Positions 8,607 to 18,692 are shown, counted from the first letter of the stretch. The stretch is DNA of 63,209 bases from Oryzomonas sagensis (GCF_008802355.1 NZ_VZRA01000005.1:1-63209), one strand, 5' to 3'. Notes: generated by a model from the sequence alone, not told the origin. Numbers and translations are program-made.

Positions 8607-10346
8607 ATGAACGGCTGGACCGGAACCATACTCAGGGTCGACCTGAGCGCCGGAACGGCGCAGCGCGAGACCATACCCCGGCAATTATTGGAGGAGTACC
8701 TCGGGGGCCGCGGACTGGGGGTGCGCCTGATGCGCGACCGCTTTCGGCTTCCCCCGCTCGATCCGGCCATGCCGTTGATCTTTGCCGTCGGGCCGCTGTG
8801 CGGCACCCCTGCCCCGACAGCCGCGCGGCTCTCGGTGATCTCCCGGTCTCCCTTGACCGGCACCGTCTGCGATTGCTCCGTAGGCGGCCGTTTCGCCTGG
8901 CATCTGAAAGCGGCCGGACTGGACGCCCTTATGGTGACCGGCAGGAGCCTTGAGCCGGCCGTTCTGGCAATTCGGCCCAACGAGGTGGCAATTCTGCGGG
9001 CCGGCCAGCTGTGGGGCAGGGATATCCCCGCAACGGTGGACGCCCTGAAAGAACAGGGGAGTGTGGCGGCCATCGGTCCGGCCGGTGAAAACGGCGTCCC
9101 CTTTGCCAGCATCGTGATGGACGGGGGGAGTTCGGCCGACCGGGGCGGCCTGGGCGCCGTGATGGGAGCAAAAAACCTCAAGGCGGTGGTTGTCGACGGC
9201 GACCGCGTGACGACGAGCGCCGATCCCGTCCTGCTGGACAAGGCCCGCAGTGATGTGCTGCGGCTCTTCAACGCCTCTCCGGTGATTTTCGGCCCCCTGG
9301 GGATCGCCGAGTTCGGCACCCCCGTACTGGTGGACCTCATGGCCCAACGCCGCATGACCCCCACCGGAAACTTCCGCACGACCTTCTTCGAGCGCTCGGC
9401 CGCCTACTCCGGACCGGCGATCCGGGAGGCCTTCGCCCCCCGGAAAAACGGTTGTTACGACTGCCCGATCCAGTGTCGGAAAGCGACGGCACAGGGCATT
9501 TCCCTGCCGGAATACGAGACCGCTTCCCACTTCGGAGCTCTCCTCGGGGTTGACGACCTGCAGGCCATCGTTGCGGCGAACCGCGTCTGCAACGACCTGG
9601 GGTTGGACGGAATCTCGGCGGCCGCCACCCTTGCCGCGTGGGGCGAGATCAAGGGGAAATTCCCCACGGCAGGACAGATCCCCGCCCTGGTGGAGGATAT
9701 GGCCCTGCGCCGCGGCGAGGGCGAGCTTCTGGCGCTCGGTTCGCGCCGCCTTGCGGAGCACATGGGCAGGCCGGAACTTTCCATGAGCGTCAAATCCCTG
9801 GAACTGCCGGCCTACGATCCACGGGGGGCCTACGGCATGGCGCTGGCGTACTGCACCAGTACCCGCGGCGGCTGCCACCTGCAGGCTTATCCCATCGCCC
9901 ATGAAATCCTGCGCAAACCGGTGCCCACCGACCGCTTTTCGTTTTCCGGCAAGGCCCGCATCATCACCATTGCCGAGGATACCAACGCCGCCATGGACTC
10001 CCTGGCGGCCTGCAAGTTCGCTCTCTTCGGCGCCAGCCTGGAGGAGTACGCCGAACTGCTGACCGCCGCCACCGGCATCGGGTATTCCCCCCAGCGGCTG
10101 CGGGAGATCGGCCGCCGTATCTGCCTGACCGAGCGTTTCTACAACTGCGCCAACGGCTTCTCCCGCAAGGACGATCGCCTGCCGGAGCGTTTTTTCAACG
10201 AGCCGGGGACGAGCGGCGACGGCATTCATATCCCCCCCATCGACCGACGCCGTTTTGCAGAGGAGTTGGACAAGTACTACCGCATCAGGGGGTTGAATGC
10301 CGACGGCTGTTTCGATGATGCCGACTTCCTGGAAAAACTGCCGTGA
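8607..10346 (+). CDS. Aldehyde:ferredoxin oxidoreductase family protein
   Basis: The 579-residue protein begins GWTGTILRVDLSAGTAQRE and has YLGGRGLGVRLM and GPLCGTPAPTA, hallmarks of tungsten-pterin AOR enzymes. The 4Fe-4S ligands are CYDCPIQCR plus a distal Cys in the TRGGCHLQAYP region. AORs interconvert aldehydes and acids using ferredoxin in the cytoplasm. Its length is that of the catalytic subunit alone; no ferredoxin-like small subunit is next to it. The stop overlaps yraN by four bases. Confidence 0.92.
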   Translation: MNGWTGTILRVDLSAGTAQRETIPRQLLEEYLGGRGLGVRLMRDRFRLPPLDPAMPLIFAVGPLCGTPAPTAARLSVISRSPLTGTVCDCSVGGRFAWHLKAAGLDALMVTGRSLEPAVLAIRPNEVAILRAGQLWGRDIPATVDALKEQGSVAAIGPAGENGVPFASIVMDGGSSADRGGLGAVMGAKNLKAVVVDGDRVTTSADPVLLDKARSDVLRLFNASPVIFGPLGIAEFGTPVLVDLMAQRRMTPTGNFRTTFFERSAAYSGPAIREAFAPRKNGCYDCPIQCRKATAQGISLPEYETASHFGALLGVDDLQAIVAANRVCNDLGLDGISAAATLAAWGEIKGKFPTAGQIPALVEDMALRRGEGELLALGSRRLAEHMGRPELSMSVKSLELPAYDPRGAYGMALAYCTSTRGGCHLQAYPIAHEILRKPVPTDRFSFSGKARIITIAEDTNAAMDSLAACKFALFGASLEEYAELLTAATGIGYSPQRLREIGRRICLTERFYNCANGFSRKDDRLPERFFNEPGTSGDGIHIPPIDRRRFAEELDKYYRIRGLNADGCFDDADFLEKLP

Positions 10347-10765
10347 AATGGTTCGGCAAAGCCCCCTCCCCCGGGCCCACCGGGCCGCTGCCCACGGACA
10401 ACAGGGGTATCGGCGATCTGGGGGAGGCTCTGGCCACCGTATTCCTCGAAGGTCACAACTACCGCATCCTGGAACGCAACTACCGCTGCAAGGGGGGCGA
10501 GGTGGATATCGTGGCCCGGGACCCGCGGGACAAAAGTCTGGTCTTCGTGGAGGTCAAGACCCGCCGCGACCTTTCCTACGGCGTGCCCCAACTGGCGGTG
10601 ACCCCGTTCAAACAGCGCCAGATATCAAAGGCCGCCCTGACCTGGCTGGCCCGGAACCGGCAACAGGACGCCAATGCCCGCTTTGACGTGATCGCCATCC
10701 TTCTGGCGGAGAGCGGCCCCCACAAGATCGAGCATATCGAGAATGCATTTGAGTTGGCATATTGA
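10343..10765 (+). CDS. yraN: YraN-family (UPF0102) putative endonuclease
   Basis: The 140-residue protein has the YraN pattern GDLGEALATVFLEGHNYRILERNYRC, GGEVDIVARD and LVFVEVKTRRD, which is the Asp/Glu/Lys arrangement of a Holliday-resolvase-like nuclease fold. Cellular role in the family is poorly known. It begins in an ATGA overlap with the AOR gene and is followed closely by the amidase gene. Confidence 0.9.
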   Translation: MKWFGKAPSPGPTGPLPTDNRGIGDLGEALATVFLEGHNYRILERNYRCKGGEVDIVARDPRDKSLVFVEVKTRRDLSYGVPQLAVTPFKQRQISKAALTWLARNRQQDANARFDVIAILLAESGPHKIEHIENAFELAY

Positions 10766-10778
10766 AGAGGAGGTTTGC

Positions 10779-11627
10779 ATGGATTTCACCGCCGTACTGG
10801 CCCAGATAAAACCGAAGCTCGGTTGCGTCGCCGATAACCTGGCGCTCATCGAGGAGCGCATCGAAGAGGCGAAAGCGGCCAAGGCCGACCTGGTGATCTT
10901 CCCCGAATTGGCCCTGACCGGCTATTTTCTCAAGGATCTGGTGCCGGAGGTGGCCCGGCGGCTGGATTCACCCGAGATCGCCCGGCTGCTGGAACTTTCC
11001 CGCGGCATCTCCATTGCCGTGGGCTTCGTGGAAGAAACCTCGGACTATAGATTCTTCAACTCGGCCCTCTACCTGGAAGACGGGGTGATCAAGCACCTCC
11101 ATCGCAAGGTCTACCTCCCCACCTACGGCCTGTTCGACGAGCAGCGCTACCTGGCCCGGGGGGAACGTTTCCGAGCCTTCGACACCAAGTTCGGCCGCAT
11201 GGGCCTCCTGATCTGCGAGGATATGTGGCACCTTTCAAGCTCCTACATCCTGGCCATGGACGGGGCTGCCACGCTGCTCTGCCTCTCCAGCAGCCCCGGC
11301 CGCGGCGTGGAGGGAGAGTCTCTCGCTTCAGCCGCGTCCTGGCAGAAATTGACCGCCACCACGGCGCTGTTCCTCAACTGCCGGGTGCTGTACTGCAACC
11401 GGGTGGGGTACGAAGACGGCGTCAATTTCTGGGGCGGTTCGGAATATATCGCTCCGTCGGGCGAGTCGATCATACGGGCCCGGCTGCTGGAGGAAGACAG
11501 CGTCAGCGCACGGTTGGAGGAAGGCGCCCTGAGGCGGGAGCGGATTTTCTCTCCCATGCTGCGGGACGAGAATCTGTTCGTGACCCTGCAGGAGCTCAGG
11601 CGCATCGAACGGGAAAGGGGGCTGTGA
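10779..11627 (+). CDS. Nitrilase-superfamily glutaminase partner of NAD synthetase
   Basis: The 282-residue carbon-nitrogen hydrolase shows the catalytic triad context: [10 protein letters not shown] (Glu), [16 protein letters not shown] (Lys) and LLICEDMWH (Cys). In many bacteria this domain is fused in front of NadE and supplies ammonia from glutamine. Here it is a separate gene that abuts nadE (stop and start share one base, TGATG), implying a two-subunit glutamine-dependent NAD synthetase. ATG 10779, preceded by GAGGAGGTTTGC, is chosen over an in-frame ATG 12 codons upstream. Confidence 0.88.
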   Translation: MDFTAVLAQIKPKLGCVADNLALIEERIEEAKAAKADLVIFPELALTGYFLKDLVPEVARRLDSPEIARLLELSRGISIAVGFVEETSDYRFFNSALYLEDGVIKHLHRKVYLPTYGLFDEQRYLARGERFRAFDTKFGRMGLLICEDMWHLSSSYILAMDGAATLLCLSSSPGRGVEGESLASAASWQKLTATTALFLNCRVLYCNRVGYEDGVNFWGGSEYIAPSGESIIRARLLEEDSVSARLEEGALRRERIFSPMLRDENLFVTLQELRRIERERGL

Positions 11628-12448
11628 TGGCGGGGCTGTCAGCCAATACGGAACTGTTGCGAAAAATCCTGGTCGGCTTCGTACAAGACGAGGTGCACAA
11701 GGTCGGGGTCAAAAAGGCCGTGCTGGGGTTGTCGGGGGGGATCGACTCGGCCCTGGTGGCGTTCATCGCCGCCGAGGCGCTGGGGGCCGAAAACGTCCAC
11801 GCCATCTGCATGCCCTACAAGACCAGCAACCCCGAGAGCGAGGCCCATGCCCGCCTGGTGGCCCAGGCATGCGGCGTGGACTTCACCCTGGTGCCGATCA
11901 CCCCCATGGTGGACGCCTATTTCGGGATGTTCCCGGATGCGAACAATATGCGGCGCGGCAACAAGATGGCCCGCGAACGCATGACCATCCTCTTCGACCA
12001 TTCCGCCCATTATTCCGCCCTGGTGCTGGGAACCAGCAATAAAACCGAACTGCTGCTCGGCTATGGGACCCTCTACGGCGACATGGCCAGCGCCCTCAAT
12101 CCCATCGGCGATCTCTACAAAACCCAGATTTGGCAACTGTCCGAGGCCATGGGAGTACCGAACGAGGTGATCGAGAAAAAACCTTCCGCCGATCTGTGGG
12201 CCGGCCAGACCGACGAGGAGGAGTTGGGCTTTTCCTACCGCCAGGTGGACGAACTGCTCTACCGCATGGTGGACCTGCGCCTGACCAGGGAGGAACTGAT
12301 CGGCGCAGGCTTTGGCCCGGAGTTCGTCGACACCATCTACAAGAAGGTTCAGAACTCCCACTTCAAGCGGCGCCTGCCGGTGATCGCCAAGGTATCCAAC
12401 CGCACCATCGACCGGGATTTCAGGTACTCCCGGGATTGGGGCAAGTGA
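11627..12448 (+). CDS. nadE: NAD+ synthetase (ammonia-channel subunit)
   Basis: The 273-residue protein has the PP-loop [16 protein letters not shown], then [30 protein letters not shown] and [21 protein letters not shown], all standard for NadE. It adenylates and amidates nicotinic acid adenine dinucleotide to NAD+. It is translationally coupled to the preceding glutaminase-type gene, so glutamine is the likely nitrogen donor. A long upstream extension of this frame is only a shadow of the previous gene. Confidence 0.95.
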   Translation: MAGLSANTELLRKILVGFVQDEVHKVGVKKAVLGLSGGIDSALVAFIAAEALGAENVHAICMPYKTSNPESEAHARLVAQACGVDFTLVPITPMVDAYFGMFPDANNMRRGNKMARERMTILFDHSAHYSALVLGTSNKTELLLGYGTLYGDMASALNPIGDLYKTQIWQLSEAMGVPNEVIEKKPSADLWAGQTDEEELGFSYRQVDELLYRMVDLRLTREELIGAGFGPEFVDTIYKKVQNSHFKRRLPVIAKVSNRTIDRDFRYSRDWGK

Positions 12449-12468
12449 TGGCTTGAGCGGGAATGGTA

Positions 12469-12499
12469 TTGGCGCTTTATCGGCGACTTCTGATACAAT
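12469..12499 (+). promoter_or_regulatory. Possible promoter before yciH
   Basis: TTGGCG and TACAAT are separated by 19 bases, and the -10 box is preceded by TGA, an extended -10 arrangement. It lies about 150 bases upstream of the YciH-like gene. The long spacer lowers confidence. Confidence 0.35.
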
Positions 12500-12649
12500 G
12501 GGGGTATCGGGAGGTGGCGCGGTGATAATCATGACGTATCGTTACGCCGCCCATGAGGATATTGAAAACGATCTCACATGGATGCAGAGCTTCAGGACCG
12601 GGGTACCGGCACGATGATGGCCATTTCCGGGAAGGACAGGGAAACACGA

Positions 12650-13009
12650 ATGAAGCGAGGTGAGGAAACAACACTTGTCTACTCCAGCGAAACCGGTCGT
12701 GTCAGCCGGGGCGCCGCAAAACCGCAGGGGATGCAGCCGTCGAAGCGGGTACCGGCGCAGCCGCCGGCCGACGGGACGGTCCGTCTGCGCCGCGAGGTCA
12801 AGGGGCGCGGTGGGGGAACCGTTATCGTCATCACCGGCGTACCGCTCACGGGAGAGGCGTTGAAGGAATTGGCCGGGGCGCTGAAAAAACGCTGCGGCTG
12901 CGGAGGCACGGTCAAGGAAGGGGTCATCGAGATTCAGGGGGACCATCGCGACACGCTGCTCAAGGAATTGGAGTCGCGTGGATACCGGGTCAAACTGGCG
13001 GGAGGATGA
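12650..13009 (+). CDS. yciH: YciH/SUI1-family translation factor-like protein
   Basis: About 119 residues, opening MKRGEETTLVYSSETGRVSR, as YciH proteins do, and continuing into the eIF1/SUI1 fold with GTVIVITGVPL, KKRCGCGGTVKEGVIEIQGDH. SUI1-type proteins act on start-codon fidelity; the bacterial role is modest and partly unknown. ATG 12650 matches the family start; ATGs at 12578 and 12614 are possible but add unrelated residues. Confidence 0.88.
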   Translation: MKRGEETTLVYSSETGRVSRGAAKPQGMQPSKRVPAQPPADGTVRLRREVKGRGGGTVIVITGVPLTGEALKELAGALKKRCGCGGTVKEGVIEIQGDHRDTLLKELESRGYRVKLAGG

Positions 13010-13105
13010 GAATGCAATTAATTCCTTGACCGTAATGATTTTTTCAAATATTTTTTTATATTCGATTTATTTTGTCGAGCTTGAAAACGCGGGCGAGGCG
13101 CTCGT

Positions 13106-13190
13106 GCGAGAGTGGCGGAATTGGCAGACGCACCAGACTTAGGATCTGGCACCGAAAGGTATAGGAGTTCAAGTCTCCTCTCTCGCACCA
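13106..13190 (+). tRNA. tRNA-Leu (anticodon TAG)
   Basis: An acceptor stem GCGAGAG/CTCTCGC, a long variable arm and the anticodon loop ACTTAGGAT (TAG) identify a class II leucine tRNA. The 3' CCA is encoded. Confidence 0.95.
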
Positions 13191-13254
13191 TGTAATAACC
13201 GCGCACGGCGTGGGCGGGCACGAAACAAATTTCAACCAGGAGAGGTTATCCGAA

Positions 13255-14571
13255 ATGCAGGTTCACGTAGAAGAAATAAGCCCGGTCAAGAAGAGAGTCA
13301 ATATCGAGGTTCCGGCCGAGCAGGTCGATGCCGAGATCGAGAAGGTCTATGCGGGCATCCAGAAAAAGGCCAAACTCCAGGGTTTCCGTCCCGGCAAGGC
13401 CCCCATGCAGCTCATCAAACGCACCTACAGCGACACCATGCGCGACGAGGTCATGCGCCGTATCTACGAGCAGACCATCTTCAAGGCCTTGGGTGAGCAC
13501 AAGATCGAGCCGGTGGATTCCCCGACCGTTGAAAGCGACATCCTCCAGCAGGGTGCACCGTTCAAGTTCAGCGCCCTGGTAGAGGTCCTGCCGGAAATAC
13601 TTCTCACGGGGTATACGGGGCTGGCGGTCAAAAAGGAAACCTACGTTCCCAACCAGGAGAGCATCGAAGCCGAACTCAAGCGGATGCAGGAGAATATGGC
13701 CCAGCTCGTGCCCATGGGCGATGATGCCGTCGTTGAGAACGGCGATGTCGTTACCGCCGACTACACCTTTACCGTGGAAGGGTTTCCCAATGAAACCAGC
13801 ACTGCCGAGGATGCCCAGATCGAAGTTGGCGCAAACCAGCTCATCCCCGGCTTCGAGGAAGGTTTGGTCGGCATGAAAAGCGGCGAGACGAAGGAGATTC
13901 ACGTCACCCTGCCCGAAGGCTACCGCCTTCCCGAGGCGGTCGGCAAAGCGGGGGTCTTCACGGTCACCCTGAAGGAAGGCAAACACAAGGAGTTGCCCGA
14001 GCTTGACGACGAATTTGCCCGGCAGTTCGGGGAGTACGAAACCATGGAACAGCTGCGGGCCAAGATGGTCGAGTTCCGTGAAAAACACGAGACCGACCGT
14101 ATCCAGGGCGAGCTGAAGGATCGCATCGTCCAGGCGTTGATCGACAAGAACCCGCTTGAGGTTCCCGATTCCCTGGTCAGACGTCAACTCGACGCCATGC
14201 TGGAAAACCTCAAAAATCGCTTGCAGAGCCAGCACATGTCCATCGAGATGATGGGCCTGGACGACAACGGCTTTCGCGAGCGTTTCCGCGATGCCGCTGC
14301 CGACAAGGTCCGGGGCGGGATGCTCCTCATGGCCCTGGTGACGAAGGAGAATATCGCTGTTGCCGACGAGGACCTGGCGAAACGCTACGAACTGATCGCC
14401 GCCGGCAATCCGGATATGCTCGACCGCGTCAAGGAATATTACGAATCGAACCATAATGCCAAAAACTCCCTCCTCGCCGAGATCAAGGAAGACAAGGCCA
14501 TCGAGTTTCTGCTGAGCAGTGCTGTCATTACCGAAGTTGACGCCTCCGAGTTGAAGCAAGCCGAGGCGTAA
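13255..14571 (+). CDS. tig: Trigger factor
   Basis: The 438-residue protein has the ribosome-binding tail signature GFRPGKAPMQLIKR (the GFRxGKxP motif), a central FKBP-like PPIase domain (GDVVTADYTF, LIPGFEEGLVGM) and a helical C-terminal chaperone domain. It chaperones nascent chains at the ribosome exit tunnel. The start at 13255 follows AGGAGAGG and gives the canonical MQVHVEE opening. It is followed after 9 bases by clpP, the classic tig-clpP-clpX order. Confidence 0.96.
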   Translation: MQVHVEEISPVKKRVNIEVPAEQVDAEIEKVYAGIQKKAKLQGFRPGKAPMQLIKRTYSDTMRDEVMRRIYEQTIFKALGEHKIEPVDSPTVESDILQQGAPFKFSALVEVLPEILLTGYTGLAVKKETYVPNQESIEAELKRMQENMAQLVPMGDDAVVENGDVVTADYTFTVEGFPNETSTAEDAQIEVGANQLIPGFEEGLVGMKSGETKEIHVTLPEGYRLPEAVGKAGVFTVTLKEGKHKELPELDDEFARQFGEYETMEQLRAKMVEFREKHETDRIQGELKDRIVQALIDKNPLEVPDSLVRRQLDAMLENLKNRLQSQHMSIEMMGLDDNGFRERFRDAAADKVRGGMLLMALVTKENIAVADEDLAKRYELIAAGNPDMLDRVKEYYESNHNAKNSLLAEIKEDKAIEFLLSSAVITEVDASELKQAEA

Positions 14572-14580
14572 GGAGAACCA

Positions 14581-15180
14581 ATGTACATCCCGATAGTGGT
14601 TGAACAAAGCGGCCGCGGCGAGCGCTCGTACGATATCTATTCACGCCTCCTCAAGGAGAGGATCATCTTCTTGGGGGGAAGCATCGACGACCAGGTGGCC
14701 AATCTGGTGATCGCCCAGCTGCTCTTTCTGGAGGCCGAAGATCCGGACAAGGACATCCACCTCTATATCAACTCTCCCGGCGGCGTGGTAACGGCCGGCA
14801 TGGCGATCTTCGACACCATGCGCTACATCAAGGCCCCGGTCTCCACCATCTGCGTCGGTCAGGCCGCGTCCATGGGCGCAGTCCTTCTGGCGGCAGGGGA
14901 AAAAGGAAAGCGTTACAGCCTGGTCCACTCACGGATCATGATCCATCAGCCGTTGGGCGGATTCCAGGGGCAGGCCACCGACATCAACATCCACGCCAAA
15001 GAGATCCTGCGTATGAAGGACGAGTTGAACGGCCTCCTCGCGGAGATGACCGGCCAACCGCTTGAAAAAGTGGAAGCCGATACCGAGCGTGATTTTTTCA
15101 TGTCCGCCGAAGAAGCCAGGGAGTACGGCCTGATTGACTCGACGTTCATTAGGAAGCCTGATACGGGAGGTGCAGCATGA
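14581..15180 (+). CDS. clpP: ATP-dependent Clp protease proteolytic subunit
   Basis: The 199-residue protein shows the catalytic Ser in [16 protein letters not shown] and His in [12 protein letters not shown], with the Asp in the C-terminal third, all as in ClpP1-type peptidases. It forms the tetradecameric chamber that degrades proteins unfolded by ClpX. AAGGAGAACC precedes the ATG; the stop overlaps clpX by four bases. Confidence 0.97.
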   Translation: MYIPIVVEQSGRGERSYDIYSRLLKERIIFLGGSIDDQVANLVIAQLLFLEAEDPDKDIHLYINSPGGVVTAGMAIFDTMRYIKAPVSTICVGQAASMGAVLLAAGEKGKRYSLVHSRIMIHQPLGGFQGQATDINIHAKEILRMKDELNGLLAEMTGQPLEKVEADTERDFFMSAEEAREYGLIDSTFIRKPDTGGAA

Positions 15181-16433
15181 GCCGACGCGACACCAATCAG
15201 GAAAATCTTACCTGCTCTTTCTGCGGCAAAAGCCAGGAAGAGGTGAAAAAGCTGATTGCAGGGCCGGCGGTGTATATCTGCGACGAATGCATCGAACTCT
15301 GCAACGACATCATTGCCGAAGAGATGAAGATGGAAGAGACCTTGGGGCCGGATATGAAAAAGCTCCCCAAGCCTCGAGAAATCAAGGAAATTCTCGACGA
15401 GTACGTTATCGGCCAGGACAAGGCGAAGAAAGTGCTCTCGGTCGCGGTGTACAACCACTACAAGCGCATCGAGTCGGGAAGCAAGCCGGGCGATGTGGAA
15501 ATGCAGAAGAGCAACATACTCCTCCTGGGGCCCACCGGCTCGGGCAAGACGCTTTTGGCTCAAACCCTGGCCCGTATCCTGAAAGTGCCCTTTGCCATGG
15601 CCGATGCCACCAACCTGACCGAGGCCGGTTATGTGGGCGAGGACGTGGAGAACATCATCCTGAGCCTGCTCCAGGCGGCCGATTACGACGTGGAACGCGC
15701 CCAAAAGGGGATCGTCTATATCGATGAAATCGACAAGATCGCCCGCAAGACCGATTCCCCCTCCATCACCCGCGACGTGTCGGGCGAAGGGGTTCAGCAG
15801 GCCCTGCTCAAGATCATCGAGGGAACGGTCGCCAGCATCCCGCCCAAGGGGGGCCGCAAGCATCCCCAGCAGGAATTCATGAAGGTCGATACCACCAATA
15901 TCCTCTTCATCTGCGGCGGTGCCTTTGCCGGCCTGGAGAGCGTCATCCAGCAGCGCATCGGCATGAAGAGCTTAGGCTTCGGCGCCGACGTCAAAAAGCG
16001 CGAAGAGAAAAAACTCGGGGAACTGCTCAACAACGTGACCCCCGAGGACCTGCTCAAATTCGGCTACATTCCCGAATTCATCGGCAGGCTCCCCGTCCTG
16101 GCGCCGCTCACCGAACTGGATGAGGATGCCATGGTGCAGATTCTGAAGGAACCCAAGAACGCCCTGGTAAAGCAATACCAGAAACTCTTCGACCTGGAGA
16201 GCGTTCGCCTGCGTTTCACCGACGGTTCCCTGGTTGCCATCGCCAAAGAGGCGCTCAAGAGAAACACCGGCGCCCGGGGTTTGCGTTCCATCCTGGAAAA
16301 CTCCATGCTGGAGATCATGTATGAGATCCCCTCGCAGCAGAACGTCAAAGAGGTGGTTATCAGCGAGGATGTCATCTATCGCAAGGAAAAACCGATCGTC
16401 GTTTATGAACAACAGGTGAATGACGCCGCCTAG
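15177..16433 (+). CDS. clpX: ATP-dependent Clp protease ATPase subunit ClpX
   Basis: The 418-residue AAA+ unfoldase has an N-terminal zinc domain (CSFCGKSQ ... CDECIELC), Walker [12 protein letters not shown], Walker [11 protein letters not shown] and a sensor-2 NTGARGLRS. It recognises tagged substrates and feeds ClpP. It overlaps clpP by four bases, so the two are made together. Confidence 0.97.
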   Translation: MSRRDTNQENLTCSFCGKSQEEVKKLIAGPAVYICDECIELCNDIIAEEMKMEETLGPDMKKLPKPREIKEILDEYVIGQDKAKKVLSVAVYNHYKRIESGSKPGDVEMQKSNILLLGPTGSGKTLLAQTLARILKVPFAMADATNLTEAGYVGEDVENIILSLLQAADYDVERAQKGIVYIDEIDKIARKTDSPSITRDVSGEGVQQALLKIIEGTVASIPPKGGRKHPQQEFMKVDTTNILFICGGAFAGLESVIQQRIGMKSLGFGADVKKREEKKLGELLNNVTPEDLLKFGYIPEFIGRLPVLAPLTELDEDAMVQILKEPKNALVKQYQKLFDLESVRLRFTDGSLVAIAKEALKRNTGARGLRSILENSMLEIMYEIPSQQNVKEVVISEDVIYRKEKPIVVYEQQVNDAA

Positions 16434-16574
16434 CCCCTCGGGCCCGGCCAGTTATTTTAAGTAATTACGATATGTTGCATGTAGTTTGATAGGTGAAAGC
16501 GTTATTTTATCGTGCTTTGCGGCATACAAGATGCCCCAATAGCCCTTAAAATGGAGCTTTGCGCGAAAATTTCC

Positions 16575-16604
16575 TTGACAGTCTTCGCGGGAATCTGATA
16601 AACA
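16575..16604 (+). promoter_or_regulatory. Promoter of the HU gene
   Basis: A perfect TTGACA is followed after 18 bases by TAAACA, about 40 bases before the HU start codon. A GGAGGTG ribosome site follows it directly upstream of the coding region. Confidence 0.6.
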
Positions 16605-16646
16605 CTGACTCGCTTTGTATTCCCATAACAAAATAGGAGGTGTAAC

Positions 16647-16928
16647 GTGACAAAATCTGAATTGATTAGCGCAGTAGCTGAGAAGGCTGGGCTTAAAAAG
16701 GTTGAAGCTGAAAAAGCCGTTGCTGCTTTCATCACCACCGTAACTGGCGCCCTCAAAAAAGGCGACAAGCTGAGCTTGGTCGGTTTTGGCACATTCTCCA
16801 CCGCAAAAAGGGCGGCCCGCAAAGGTCAGAACCCCCAGACCGGCAAGAAGATCAATATTCCGGCTGCTGTCGTACCCAAGTTCAAACCGGGCAAGACCCT
16901 CAAGGAAACCGTCAACAGCAAGAAGTAA
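16647..16928 (+). CDS. hup: HU-family DNA-binding protein
   Basis: The 93-residue protein has the complete HU fold: MTKSELISAVAEKAGLKK, the dimer helices, LSLVGFGTFS, the beta-arm RKGQNPQTGKKINIPA and the KFKPGKTLKE end. It bends and compacts DNA as a dimer. AGGAGGTGTAAC precedes an ATG-equivalent GTG start. It is a single gene, followed by two tRNAs. Confidence 0.95.
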   Translation: MTKSELISAVAEKAGLKKVEAEKAVAAFITTVTGALKKGDKLSLVGFGTFSTAKRAARKGQNPQTGKKINIPAAVVPKFKPGKTLKETVNSKK

Positions 16929-16958
16929 TTTCGTACTGCAGAGTACGTCGAAGTTTGC

Positions 16959-17035
16959 GGGGTTGTAGCTCAGCTGGTTAGAGTGCCAGCCTGTCACGCT
17001 GGAAGTCGCGGGTTCGAGCCCCGTCAACCCCGCCA
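16959..17035 (+). tRNA. tRNA-Asp (anticodon GTC), copy 1
   Basis: A GGGGTTG/CAACCCC acceptor stem, CTGTCAC anticodon loop (GTC) and encoded CCA. An identical 77-base copy lies at 18616. Confidence 0.96.
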
Positions 17036-17044
17036 TAAAAATTA

Positions 17045-17120
17045 GGGCGAATAGCTCAGCTGGGAGAGCGCCAGCCTTACAAGCTGGATGTCACAGGTTC
17101 GATCCCTGTTTCGCCCACCA
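17045..17120 (+). tRNA. tRNA-Val (anticodon TAC)
   Basis: A GGGCGAA/TTCGCCC acceptor stem, anticodon loop CTTACAA (TAC) and encoded CCA. It follows tRNA-Asp by nine bases and is probably co-transcribed. Confidence 0.96.
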
Positions 17121-17128
17121 ATTAGAAC

Positions 17129-17165
17129 AAGGACTTAGGCATAATCGCTTTGGTCCTTTTTCTTT
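17129..17165 (+). terminator. Terminator after tRNA-Val
   Basis: AAGGAC pairs with GTCCTT across an 18-base interval that can form extra pairs, and a run of T follows. It is the likely end of the hup/tRNA transcript region. Confidence 0.5.
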
Positions 17166-17498
17166 TCATGCCCCCTTCCTGTCCCCTCAGGTAATCTTCA
17201 CTCGTGGTAGTTCCACCAGCAATCCACTCCCCAGTTGGCCGCCATCGTCCAGAAGAAGTTTTCTGCAGCCGCACAGGTATCATGCTCGGTCCCAAGCTTG
17301 CCGGCTTATGTTTATAGCCGGCAGTTTCCCCCCTGTCCCTGTCGTCATGCCTGTTTCAATACTCCCTTCGACGACCCCCATTTTTCGATGCACTATATAG
17401 TTCATTTTTTCTGATACATTCTATAAATATTATTCATTTTTTATTATATTCTGATTTGACTATAGTAGCAGCAACCAACCAGATAAAAGGAGTTTGCC
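17166..17498. other. Intergenic region before yeiH-like gene
   Basis: About 330 bases with no convincing open reading frame on either strand. The last 110 bases are AT-rich and should hold the promoter of the exporter gene; no consensus promoter stands out. Confidence 0.5.
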
Positions 17499-18431
17499 GT
17501 GAAAAGCAACAATGGCTTAAAAGCAGTGTTCTGGATACTGGTGCTGGGGTGCTGCTGGCCCGGGATCAGCGCCCCCATGGCGCTGGTGGCCGGGATCGCG
17601 TTTGGCATCCTGGTCGGAAATCCCTGGGGCTCAGTCACATCAACCTGGAGCAGACGGCTCCTGCAAGCCTCGGTGATTGGCTTGGGATTCGGCATGAACC
17701 TGCCCGAGCTGCTTAAAACCGGCAAGGATGCCTTTCTCTACACCGCCATCAGTATCGGCTTTACCATGGCAGCCGGGTATCTGCTGGGCAAGCTTTTCAG
17801 GACGCCTCAACGCACATCGACCCTGATCTCTTTTGGAACCGCCATCTGCGGCGGGAGCGCCATAGCCGCCATGGCGCCGGTAATCAAGGCAGAAGCCGAA
17901 GAGACCGGTGTTGCCCTGGCCACGGTATTTACTCTCAACTCCATCGCCCTGGTTCTCTTTCCTCCAGTGGGGCACCTTTTGGGGATGGGACAGCGGCAAT
18001 TCGGGCTCTGGTCCGCCTTGGCCATCCACGACACGAGCAGCGTGGTGGGGGCAGCAGCAGCTTATGGCGGGCTGGCCTTGGCCATCGGCACGACGGTGAA
18101 GCTGACCAGGGCATTGTGGATCATGCCTTCCGCCCTGCTTGCCGCCTGGTTCACCAAGTCGGGAGGAAAGGTGCAATTCCCTCTTTTCATCATCGGCTTT
18201 ATTGCTGCCGCTACCATCACAACAGCGCTGCCGCAACTTGACCACGTTTGGCACCCGCTGAACAACATCGCAAAACAGAGCCTGGTAGTGACCCTGTTCC
18301 TGATCGGCAGTGGCCTGACAAGAGAAGTGCTGGGGGGGACCGGCATCAGGCCGCTGGCCCAGGGGGTAGCGCTCTGGATACTCGTTTCGGTGACAAGCGG
18401 TACCGCCATAATGTGCGGTTGGCTTGACTGA
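17499..18431 (+). CDS. YeiH-family putative sulfate/sulfite exporter
   Basis: A 310-residue, strongly hydrophobic protein with about ten membrane segments. It matches the YeiH/UPF0324 family: IGLGFGMNLPELLK, GTAICGGSAIAAMAPVIKA and AIHDTSSVVGAAAAYG are the conserved signatures. Relatives are annotated as sulfate exporters, with weak experimental support for the substrate. It is a single gene between two identical tRNA-Asp genes. AAAAGGAGTTTGCC precedes the start. Confidence 0.85.
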   Translation: MKSNNGLKAVFWILVLGCCWPGISAPMALVAGIAFGILVGNPWGSVTSTWSRRLLQASVIGLGFGMNLPELLKTGKDAFLYTAISIGFTMAAGYLLGKLFRTPQRTSTLISFGTAICGGSAIAAMAPVIKAEAEETGVALATVFTLNSIALVLFPPVGHLLGMGQRQFGLWSALAIHDTSSVVGAAAAYGGLALAIGTTVKLTRALWIMPSALLAAWFTKSGGKVQFPLFIIGFIAAATITTALPQLDHVWHPLNNIAKQSLVVTLFLIGSGLTREVLGGTGIRPLAQGVALWILVSVTSGTAIMCGWLD

Positions 18432-18615
18432 AGGCAGCCTGGAAAGGTGTAGCCGGAGACTTCAAGAGCATTGCCGTCCCGGCTCGAACCACCAGTGAAA
18501 CGGGTCGCAACAAAATTCGGGGCGAACTCTATTTTTATTGACAACGAAAAGGCAATTTGCTAAAAATAGCGTTCTTGATTTGACCCACCGCCCACCTCCA
18601 TCGGCTATTCATATT

Positions 18616-18692
18616 GGGGTTGTAGCTCAGCTGGTTAGAGTGCCAGCCTGTCACGCTGGAAGTCGCGGGTTCGAGCCCCGTCAACCCCGCCA
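18616..18692 (+). tRNA. tRNA-Asp (anticodon GTC), copy 2
   Basis: Identical over all 77 bases to the tRNA-Asp at 16959; flanking sequence differs immediately on both sides. Encoded CCA present. Confidence 0.96.
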
